In this document: positions 52,492 to 64,000 of the stretch, in pieces
Layout of the letters: the number at the start of each line of letters is the position of its first letter
How positions within the stretch are numbered: the stretch's first letter is position 1
NCBI GenBank assembly: GCA_963749535.1
Contig: CAVVNF010000014.1
Coordinates: 124,001 to 188,000, forward strand
Origin: Chersky-299 sp963749535
GTDB taxonomy: Bacteria > Actinomycetota > Thermoleophilia > RBG-16-64-13
Direction of reading: 5' to 3'
Length of the DNA: 64,000 nt
The notes under the pieces: generated by a model
Database searches by the model: none
Told to the model about the DNA's origin: nothing
The model's input: only the letters and a program-made list of their open reading frames with translations
Position numbers and translations under genes: made by a program

Positions 52492-55400
52492 TTGGACGCA
52501 AGGAAGACTCCCAGACCGCGTAAATCCTTCTCCAAGTTATCGCAAATCCTTGACGTTCCCAACCTCATTGCAGTCCAGACCGAATCGTTCGAATGGTTCA
52601 GGACCAAGGGACTTCGGGAGACGATCGATGACATAAACCCCATCGAGGACTACACCGGCAACTATGCTGTCGAGTTCGGGGATTATCAGTTCTACGAACC
52701 GCCGCTCTCCCTAAAAGAGTGCCGCGACAAGGACCAGACCTACGCGGCCCCCCTGTTCATCACGGTCCGCTTCGTGAACCGTGAGACCGGGGAGATCAGG
52801 GAACAGAACGTCTTCATGGGCGACTTCCCGATGATGACCGAGCAGGGGACGTTTATCATAAACGGCACGGAGCGGGTCATCGTCACTCAGTTGGTGCGCT
52901 CGCCCGGTGCGTACGTCATGGCCGCGAAGGATCCCACGAAGCAGGTACTTATCGCCAACCTCATGCCGGCGCGTGGCTCCTGGCTGGAGTTCGAGATCGA
53001 CAAGCGCGGTGGGGTGAGCGTACGCATCGACCGAAAGCGGAAGCTTCCTGCCACGGTATTCCTGCGCGCTCTGGCCGGCATCGACTCGAAGAAGACCAAA
53101 GACGACCCGGAACTTCTCTCCAAAGGGTCCGATGAAGAGATCCTGGCTCTGTTCGACAACAACCCCTTCATCCGCTCGACGCTGGAGAAAGACTCCGTGC
53201 GCACGGTGGAGGAGGCGCTGGTCGAATTGTTCAAGAAGCAGCGCCCCGGCGAGCCGCCCACGTTGGAAGCCAGCCGTAACCTGCTCTGGAACATCTGCTT
53301 CGACCCCAAGCGGTACGACCTCACTCGGGTAGGCCGGCACAAGCTGAACGCGCGGCTTGGCCTGAACACCGATCTCGAAGTGCGCACGCTCACAAAAGCG
53401 GACATCATCGCCCTGGTGCGGGAACTCGTGAACGTCCCGCTGGCCATCGACCACGAGCATCTGCTGGAGGAGGCGCGCGACCTCGCCGAGGTGGCTCCGA
53501 GCCTGCCCTGGGATGAAGTGGCCAACCGGCTCGACGAGTACGAGCACTTCGGCAACCGCCGCCTGCGTATGGTGGGCGAGCTGGTGCAAGAGGCCTTCCG
53601 GGTGGGTCTCTACCGGATGGAGCGCGTGGTCCGCGAACGGATGACCACCGAGGACGTGGACACCATCACGCCCCAATCCATCATCAACATCCGTCCGGTG
53701 GTAGCCGCGCTCAAGGAATTCTTCGGGAGCTCGCAGCTCTCGCAGTTCATGGACCAGACCAACTCTTTGGCGGGGCTGACGCACAGGCGTCGTCTCTCCG
53801 CTCTGGGCGCCGGCGGCCTCACCCGCGAGCGTGCCCCTATCGAGGTGCGCGACGTTCACCCGACTCACTATGGCCGGATGTGCCCCATCGAGACCCCTGA
53901 GGGTCCGAACATCGGCCTCATCGGCTCACTCTCGAGCTACGCCACTGTCAATGAATTCGGCTTTATCCAGACTCCCTATCGCAGAGTGGAAAAAGGCAAG
54001 GTCACCGATCACATCGAGTGGTTGACCGCATACGAAGAAGAGAAGTTCACCATCGCTCAGGCTAACGCCCCGTTCGATCCCAAGACCAAGATGTTCATCG
54101 AGGACACGGTCTTGGCTCGCGCGCCGGGTGGGGAATATGTGAGCGCTCTGCGCGATGACGTGCACTATATGGACGTGTCTCCGCAGCAGATCGTCTCGGT
54201 GGCTACTGCGTTGGTCCCGTTCTTGGAGCACAACGACGCCAACAGAGCCCTGATGGGCTCTAACATGCAACGTCAGGCTGTGCCGCTCCTGCAATCCGAG
54301 GCTCCGCTCATCGGCACGGGCATGGAGTACCGCTCTGCGGTCGACACCGGCGACGTGTTGCTGGCCAGGCGGCCCGGAAAGGTGAAGGGCGTCTCCGCCG
54401 AGCGCATCCTCATCGAGACAGATGACGGGTCACTCGACAGCTACGAGCTGCTCAAGTTCGAGCGCTCCAACCAGGGCACGCTCATCCACCAGAAGCCGGT
54501 CGTAGACGTGGGCCAAGAAGTCGTCGCCGGCGCGGTGCTGGCGGACGGGGCCTCAACCTGCGACGGCGAGCTTGCCCTCGGCCGTAATCTGCTCGTGGCT
54601 TTCATGAGCTGGGAGGGCTACAACTTCGAAGACTCGATAGTTATCTCCGAGCGACTGGTCAAAGACGACGTGCTCACGTCGGTACACATCGAAGAGTACG
54701 AAGTCGAGGCTCGGTCCACCAAGCTGGGCGACGAGGAGATCACTCGCGATATCCCCAACCGCTCTGAAGAGTCTCTGGCGGACCTGGACGAATACGGCAT
54801 CGTGCGAATCGGGGCCGAGGTGGCTTCCGGCGATCTGCTGGTAGGTAAGATCACGCCGAAGGGCGAGACCGAGCTCACGGCGGAAGAGAAACTCATCCGG
54901 GCCATCTTCAAAGAGAAGGCTCGTGAAGTTCGAGACACGTCGCTGAAAGTGCCGCACGGCGAGAAGGGCGTCGTGATCGACGTCAAAGAATTCTCCCGGG
55001 ATGCGGGCGACGACCTTTCGCCGGGTGTGAATCGCCTGGTGCGCGTCTACGTGGCCAAGAAGCGGCGGATCGCCGAGGGCGACAAGCTGGCCGGCCGTCA
55101 CGGTAACAAAGGCGTCATCTCGAAGATCGTGCCCGAAGAGGACATGCCCTTCATGGAAGACGGCAACCCTGTGGATATCATCTTGAACCCGCTGGGTGTT
55201 CCCTCTCGGATGAACATCGGCCAGGTCATGGAGACACATCTGGGCTGGGCCGCGCACCATGGGTTCTACCAGCTCAAGCGCAACAAGAAGAGCATGCAGG
55301 GCGACGTTCCGCTCGAGCTGGGCGATCTGCCGCCCGACGAGCAGCTGAAGCTGGTGCGCAAGTACTACGACATAGTGGACGAGACCAGCGCCGTCGGCCC

Positions 55401-56265
55401 GACGCCCATCGCCACCGCTGTGTTCGACGGCGCCACGCAGGTGGAAGTCGATGAGGCTCTCATGGGTTGGGCGCTGGCGCACCCCGTCACCGCCGATAAT
55501 CCGCTGGCGGTGCAGATGCCGGTCAGCCTCGACAACGACGCCGGCACCAGGGTCGCCGGAAAGGTCAAGCTATTCAACGGCCGCACCGGTGAGCCCTACG
55601 ATCAGAACATCACCGTGGGCTACATGTACATGCTGAAGCTCCACCACTTGGTGGACGACAAGATCCACGCCCGTTCCACGGGCCCCTACTCCCTCGTGAC
55701 GCAGCAGCCGCTGGGTGGCAAGGCTCAGTTCGGCGGCCAGAGGTTCGGGGAGATGGAGGTCTGGGCGCTCGAGGCGTATGGGGCTGCCTATACGCTTCAG
55801 GAGATGCTCACGATCAAATCTGACGACACCCAGGGGAGGGTCAAGGCCTACGAAGCTATCGTAAAAGGCGAGAATATCGCCCGGCCTGGTGTCCCTGAGT
55901 CCTTCAAGGTCTTGCTGAAAGAGATGCAGTCTCTTGCCCTCGACATCCAGGTGATGAGCGAGGAGGGCGGTGCGCTCGAGGTAGCGGAGGAAGAGGACGA
56001 TCTCCTCCGAGCGGCGGAAGAGCTGGGCATCGACCTCACAGCGCGCTTCCGAGCGGAAGAGCGGGCCGCGGAGGCACAGGCCTCACTGGTGAGCACTCAC
56101 CTCGGCTCAGAACTCGATGAAGAACGAGACGACGAGGAAGAATCCACCAGCGAGTTCGAGGCTGCGCCGGAGATCGGGACCCACGAGATCGACCTCGGCG
56201 GGATCGGGTTGGACGTGGATGTGGACGCCGAGCTGTCCTCTCACTTCGCCGACGACGCGGAATAG
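52492..56265 (+). CDS. rpoB: RNA polymerase beta subunit
   Basis: Intact protein of 1257 residues. The TTG start at 52492 follows GAGGAG. Conserved segments are GTFIINGTERVIVTQLVRSP near residue 120, the rifampicin region SQLSQFMDQTNSLAGLTHRR near 418, IETPEGPNIGLIGSLSSYA, and KLAGRHGNKGVISKIVPEED near 865. In the rifampicin pocket, T, S and A occupy the places of E. coli Asn518, Pro520 and Ser522; the key Asp, His and Ser531 equivalents are kept. The C-terminus has a long acidic tail (DEERDDEEESTSEFE). It is 10 bases before rpoC. Confidence 0.97.
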   Translation: MDARKTPRPRKSFSKLSQILDVPNLIAVQTESFEWFRTKGLRETIDDINPIEDYTGNYAVEFGDYQFYEPPLSLKECRDKDQTYAAPLFITVRFVNRETGEIREQNVFMGDFPMMTEQGTFIINGTERVIVTQLVRSPGAYVMAAKDPTKQVLIANLMPARGSWLEFEIDKRGGVSVRIDRKRKLPATVFLRALAGIDSKKTKDDPELLSKGSDEEILALFDNNPFIRSTLEKDSVRTVEEALVELFKKQRPGEPPTLEASRNLLWNICFDPKRYDLTRVGRHKLNARLGLNTDLEVRTLTKADIIALVRELVNVPLAIDHEHLLEEARDLAEVAPSLPWDEVANRLDEYEHFGNRRLRMVGELVQEAFRVGLYRMERVVRERMTTEDVDTITPQSIINIRPVVAALKEFFGSSQLSQFMDQTNSLAGLTHRRRLSALGAGGLTRERAPIEVRDVHPTHYGRMCPIETPEGPNIGLIGSLSSYATVNEFGFIQTPYRRVEKGKVTDHIEWLTAYEEEKFTIAQANAPFDPKTKMFIEDTVLARAPGGEYVSALRDDVHYMDVSPQQIVSVATALVPFLEHNDANRALMGSNMQRQAVPLLQSEAPLIGTGMEYRSAVDTGDVLLARRPGKVKGVSAERILIETDDGSLDSYELLKFERSNQGTLIHQKPVVDVGQEVVAGAVLADGASTCDGELALGRNLLVAFMSWEGYNFEDSIVISERLVKDDVLTSVHIEEYEVEARSTKLGDEEITRDIPNRSEESLADLDEYGIVRIGAEVASGDLLVGKITPKGETELTAEEKLIRAIFKEKAREVRDTSLKVPHGEKGVVIDVKEFSRDAGDDLSPGVNRLVRVYVAKKRRIAEGDKLAGRHGNKGVISKIVPEEDMPFMEDGNPVDIILNPLGVPSRMNIGQVMETHLGWAAHHGFYQLKRNKKSMQGDVPLELGDLPPDEQLKLVRKYYDIVDETSAVGPTPIATAVFDGATQVEVDEALMGWALAHPVTADNPLAVQMPVSLDNDAGTRVAGKVKLFNGRTGEPYDQNITVGYMYMLKLHHLVDDKIHARSTGPYSLVTQQPLGGKAQFGGQRFGEMEVWALEAYGAAYTLQEMLTIKSDDTQGRVKAYEAIVKGENIARPGVPESFKVLLKEMQSLALDIQVMSEEGGALEVAEEEDDLLRAAEELGIDLTARFRAEERAAEAQASLVSTHLGSELDEERDDEEESTSEFEAAPEIGTHEIDLGGIGLDVDVDAELSSHFADDAE

Positions 56266-56274
56266 GAGTCTTCC

Positions 56275-60598
<4,324 letters not shown>

Positions 60599-60619
60599 CT
60601 TAAGCCGAGAGGAGGCTTC

Positions 60620-60648
60620 TTGCAGGCCGGCTAAGGCTTTGTTATACT
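60620..60648 (+). promoter_or_regulatory. rpsL promoter TTGCAG-17-TATACT
   Basis: TTGCAG at 60620-60625 and TATACT at 60643-60648 with 17-base spacing give a good housekeeping promoter in the rpoC-rpsL gap. The octamer GTTATACT is shared with the rplJ leader. Confidence 0.7.
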
Positions 60649-60746
60649 TCGCGGTCGCTGCGCCGCCGGGCGCGTCGCTTCCGGCAGCGTGCGCAGCGAC
60701 CGATCAGCATTGGATGAGCATTGGCGAGAAGCAGACAGGAGATTCT

Positions 60747-61118
60747 GTGCCGACGATCAATCAGCTGATCCGGAAGGGCCGGGAGGATCAGTCCAAACGG
60801 ACCAAGACTCCTGCCCTCAAGGGCGCGCCCCAGAAGCGGGGCGTGTGCACGCGCGTGTACACCACGACTCCCAAGAAGCCTAACTCGGCCCTGCGGAAAG
60901 TGGCGCGTGTGCGGCTGACCAACGGGATGGAGGTCACGGCCTACATCCCGGGCATCGGGCACAACCTCCAGGAGCACTCGGTGGTCCTGATCAGGGGTGG
61001 CCGGGTGAAAGACCTGCCGGGCGTGCGGTACAAGATCATCCGTGCGGCGCTTGACGCAGCCGGAGTGGCCAACCGCAAGCAGGGCCGCTCCAAATACGGC
61101 GTCAAGATGAGCAGCTAG
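60747..61118 (+). CDS. rpsL: Ribosomal protein S12
   Basis: 123 residues. GTG 60747, five bases after AGGAG, gives the standard PTINQLIRKGRED; upstream in-frame sequence is not family-like. TPALKGAPQKRGVCTRVYTT and TPKKPNSALRKVARVRLTNG hold the streptomycin-linked Lys residues in their sensitive form; GVRYKIIRAALDAAGV and KYGVKM close the protein. Confidence 0.96.
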   Translation: MPTINQLIRKGREDQSKRTKTPALKGAPQKRGVCTRVYTTTPKKPNSALRKVARVRLTNGMEVTAYIPGIGHNLQEHSVVLIRGGRVKDLPGVRYKIIRAALDAAGVANRKQGRSKYGVKMSS

Positions 61119-61140
61119 GAACAGGAAGGCGTAGAGAGCG

Positions 61141-61611
61141 ATGGCGAGAAGAGCAAAAGCCGCCAAGCGGGACATCCAGCCCGACCCCGTTTACCGGAGC
61201 CGCCTGGTCACGCAGATGGTCAACCGCATGATGCTCGACGGCAAGAAATCCACTGCCGAGGGCATCATGTATGATGCGATGACCATCCTGCGCGAGCGCA
61301 CGGGCAACGATCCCGCGGGCGTGCTGAAAGAAGCCGTGGAGAACGTGCGACCGGCCCTCGAAGTGAGGTCCCGGCGAGTCGGCGGCGCCAACTATCAGGT
61401 GCCGATCGAAGTGCCCACCCGGCGGTCGTACACGCTGGCCGTGCGCTGGATCATCACCCACAGCCGGGCCCGTCGCGAGCACAGCATGGCCGAACGTCTG
61501 GCCAACGAGCTGCTGGACGGCTACAACCGCACCGGCATCACGATGAAGAAGAAAGAAGACCTCCTGCGGATGGCCGAGGCCAACAGGGCGTTCGCTCACT
61601 ACCGCTGGTAG
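61141..61611 (+). CDS. rpsG: Ribosomal protein S7
   Basis: 156 residues. MARRAKAAKRDIQPDPVYRS starts the rRNA-binding arm; LVTQMVNRMMLDGKKSTAEG and RRVGGANYQVPIEVPTRRSY are standard. It nucleates the small-subunit head. It lies 22 bases after rpsL and is presumably co-transcribed with fusA. Confidence 0.96.
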   Translation: MARRAKAAKRDIQPDPVYRSRLVTQMVNRMMLDGKKSTAEGIMYDAMTILRERTGNDPAGVLKEAVENVRPALEVRSRRVGGANYQVPIEVPTRRSYTLAVRWIITHSRARREHSMAERLANELLDGYNRTGITMKKKEDLLRMAEANRAFAHYRW

Positions 61612-61653
61612 TCGGCACCGAAAGCAAGCGCGAAGAGAGACAAGGTTCAAGTT

Positions 61654-63795
61654 TTGGCACAGGCAACAGCACATAAGACCGAGAGTGGGGCAGCCCAGCG
61701 GCATCCGCTGACGATGGTCCGCAACATCGGCATCATGGCTCACATCGATGCCGGTAAGACCACCGCCACCGAGCGGATCCTCTACTACACGGGCCGCACC
61801 TACAAGATCGGCGAAGTGCACGACGGCGCCGCCGTGATGGACTGGATGGCCCAGGAGCAGGAGCGGGGCATCACCATCACGTCGGCGGCTACGACATGCG
61901 AATGGCGCGATCATCGCATCAACATAATAGACACACCCGGGCACGTGGACTTCACTATGGAGGTCGAACGTTCGCTGCGGGTGCTCGACGGGGCCATCGC
62001 GCTGTTCTGCTCCGTGGGCGGGTGTCGAGCCCCAGTCCGAGACCGTATGGCGGCAGGCGGACAAGTACCACGTCCCCCGCATCGCGTTCGTCAACAAGAT
62101 GGATCGCGTCGGCGCCGACTTCATGCAGGCCGTGCAGATGATGATCGACAGGCTGCATGCGCGTCCCTTGGTGCTCCAACTGCCGCTGGGCCGCGAGGAC
62201 GAGTTCCAGGGCGTCGATCGACCTGGTGCGTATGGTCGCTTACGTCTACGCCGACGACATGGGCGTGGAGTGGGAAGAGACGCCCATCCCCGCAGCACAT
62301 GCTGGCGAGGGCTCAGGCCGAGCGCAGCGCACATGATCGAGATGCTGGCCGAGCGGGACGACCATCTGATGATGGACTACCTGGAGGGCGAGGAGATCGC
62401 TGAGGATCGCCTCAAGGCCGCCATCCGCCGGGCCACGCTCGACATGGCCCTCATTCCCGGTGCTGTGCGGCTCTGCGTTCAAGAACAAGGGCGTCCAGAT
62501 GCTGCTGGACGCGGTGGTCGACTATCTGCCCTCACCGCTCGACGTGCCTGCCGGTCCATGGAGTGAACGCCGCGAACTGGCCACGAAGAGATCCGCCAGG
62601 CCGACGACGACAACGAGCCGTTCTAGCGCACTCGCGTTCAAGATCATGTCCGATCCGTTCGTGGGCAAGCTCACGTATTTCCGGGTGTATTCCGGCACTC
62701 TCAGGTCCGGCTCGTACGTCTACAACTCGAGCAAGGGCAAAAAGGAGCGGGTGGGCCGGATCCTGCAGATGCACGCCAACCACCGGCGAGGACATCACCC
62801 AAGTCTGTTCCGGCGACATAGCCGCGGCGGTAGGTCTGAAAGGGACCACCACCGGCGACACGCTTTGCGACCAGAGCGATCCCATCATCCTGGAATCGAT
62901 CGAATTCCCGGAGCCGGTCATCTGGGTGGCTATCGAACCTAAGACGAAGGCCGATCAGGACCGCCTGTCCGACAGTCTTATGAAGCTTCCGACGAGGACC
63001 CCACGTTCCGGGTGCGTACGGACGAGGAGACGGGGCAGACCATCATCGCCGGTATGGGTGAGCTGCACCTGGAGATCATCGTCGACCGGCTTCTTCGCGA
63101 ATTCAAAGTCGACGCCAACGTGGGCCGGCCACAGGTGGCGTACCGCGAGGGCATCAAGCGCGCGGTGCCCAAAGTCGAGGGCCGTTTCGTCCGCCAGACA
63201 GGCGGCCGTGGCCAGTATGGGCACGTGGTCATCAAGATGGAGCCCAACGAATACGGCGCGGGTTTCACATTCGAGAACAAGATCGTGGGGGGAGCAGTTC
63301 CCAAAGAGTATGTCCCCGCCATCCAGGCTGGACTGGTCGACGCCATGGAGACCGGGGTGCTGGCGGGCTTCCCCATGGAAGACATCAAGATCGAGCTGAT
63401 CGACGGGTCGTACCACGAGGTCGACTCCTCCGAGATGGCGTTCAAGATCGCTGGCTCCATGGCTTTCCGGGACGCGGCCAAGAAGGCGCACCCGGTATTG
63501 CTCGAGCCGGTCGAAGACGTGGAAGTGGTGGTGCCCGAGGAGTACATGGGTGAAGTGATGGGCGACCTCAACTCGCGCCGCGGCCACATCATGGGCATGG
63601 AGCCGCGGGCTGGGGCCCAGGTCGATCCGGGCGACGGTCCCCCTGGCCGAGATGTTCGGGTACGCTACTGACGTCCGCTCGATGACGCAGGGGCGGGCCA
63701 CGTACAGTATGCAGTTCAGTCACTATGCTGAGGTCCCGCCCGCGATCGCGGAAGAGATAATCGCCCAGCAGGGCGGCAGAAGCTTCAAAGACTAG
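61654..63795 (+). CDS. fusA: Elongation factor G, about eleven frameshifts
   Basis: Translocation GTPase of about 710 residues when repaired. The TTG start at 61654 precedes PLTMVRNIGIMAHIDAGKTT with the P-loop; G2-G3 motifs are RGITITSAATTCEW and DTPGHVDFTMEVERSLRVLD, and NKMD is at 62093. Later domains show GELHLEIIVDRLLREFKVDA and YATDVRSMTQGRATYSMQFS. Extra bases occur near 62024, 62216, 62287, 62331, 62463, 62553, 62577, 62627, 62784 and 63624; one is missing near 62988. The stop is at 63793-63795. As an essential gene it is almost certainly intact in the cell. Confidence 0.93.
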
Positions 63796-63881
63796 GGAAA
63801 CAGAAGACCACAATCAAGGGAAAACCGGTCGCCTGGCTGCGGCGGCCGCCTGAGTGACTCAGGGTAGAAAGGGAGGAATCA

Positions 63882-64000
63882 ATGGCGAAGAAGAAGTTTG
63901 CGCGGACCAAGCCGCACGTCAACGTGGGCACCATTGGCCACGTGGACCACGGCAAGACGACTCTGACCGCGGCAATCACCCTCTGCCTGTCCAAAAGCAA
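63882..64000 (+). CDS. tuf: Elongation factor Tu, 5' part
   Basis: First 39 codons, cut by the window end. ATG 63882 follows AAAGGGAGG. MAKKKFARTKPHVNVGTIGH then VDHGKTTLTAAIT contains the P-loop of EF-Tu. It is 86 bases after fusA in the str operon. Confidence 0.96.
   Translation, partial: MAKKKFARTKPHVNVGTIGHVDHGKTTLTAAITLCLSKS

Noticed and set aside
53733..53795. Altered rifampicin pocket (Thr, Ser, Ala in RpoB) as natural resistance
   Set aside because: Similar residues occur in other bacterial lineages, and the main resistance positions are unchanged, so nothing unusual can be claimed.

Overview
The window looks like a chromosome segment of a high-GC, anaerobic actinobacterium-like organism. 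The evidence is the actinobacterial-type order tRNA-Met, rpmG, tRNA-Trp, secE, nusG, rplKA, rplJL, rpoBC, rpsL, rpsG, fusA, tuf, an RpoB of the Thermoleophilia or deep-Actinomycetota kind (judged from memory), frequent GTG and TTG starts, and many Fe-S and molybdopterin enzymes. No taxonomic search was possible.

About 0-48 kb is a catabolic island. It holds (i) the end of a BKACE-like gene, an SDR and a thiolase; (ii) a four-cluster Fe-S protein, an NrfD membrane subunit and a molybdopterin oxidoreductase, followed by a RidA protein; (iii) on the minus strand, a transhydroxylase-like Mo subunit with its Fe-S subunit; (iv) an EamA exporter, an IclR regulator and a second, more canonical pyrogallol transhydroxylase-like pair (athL/athS); (v) minus-strand succinyl-CoA ligase subunits; (vi) a Tat-lipoprotein binding protein, a GT39 glycosyltransferase and a SHOCT protein; (vii) a DUF169 protein with an AprA/fumarate-reductase-like flavoprotein; (viii) a TetR regulator, a MoaD-like protein and a second Mo/Fe-S/NrfD set; (ix) a second TetR regulator, a second orphan binding protein, two CocE/NonD hydrolases, a ferredoxin and a second flavoprotein; (x) a third TetR regulator and an operon with a beta-hydroxyacid dehydrogenase, a SucC-like protein, a small Fe-S protein, a SucD-like protein, an HpcH/CitE lyase, a degenerate M24 protein, an SDR and another MoaD-like protein.

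Taken together these genes suggest anaerobic breakdown of hydroxylated aromatics. Pyrogallol would be converted to phloroglucinol by AthLS. SDR, BKACE and thiolase steps would then open and cleave the products to acetyl-CoA, and the CoA ligases would recover ATP. The cytoplasmic Mo/Fe-S/NrfD complexes would exchange electrons with the quinone pool. Each TetR gene is followed by a promoter-operator-like inverted repeat and then a catabolic module, so the island seems to be built from repeated, separately controlled cassettes.

From 48 kb to the end lie tRNA genes and the transcription/translation operons. With frameshifts corrected, RpoC appears to run on into an RNA polymerase alpha-CTD-like domain, the most unexpected feature seen. 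Many genes carry single-base indels. They cluster at about 0.7-6.1 kb and 57.4-63.7 kb and hit essential genes (rpoC, fusA), so most are probably sequence errors; coordinates of those genes span the whole reconstructed locus.
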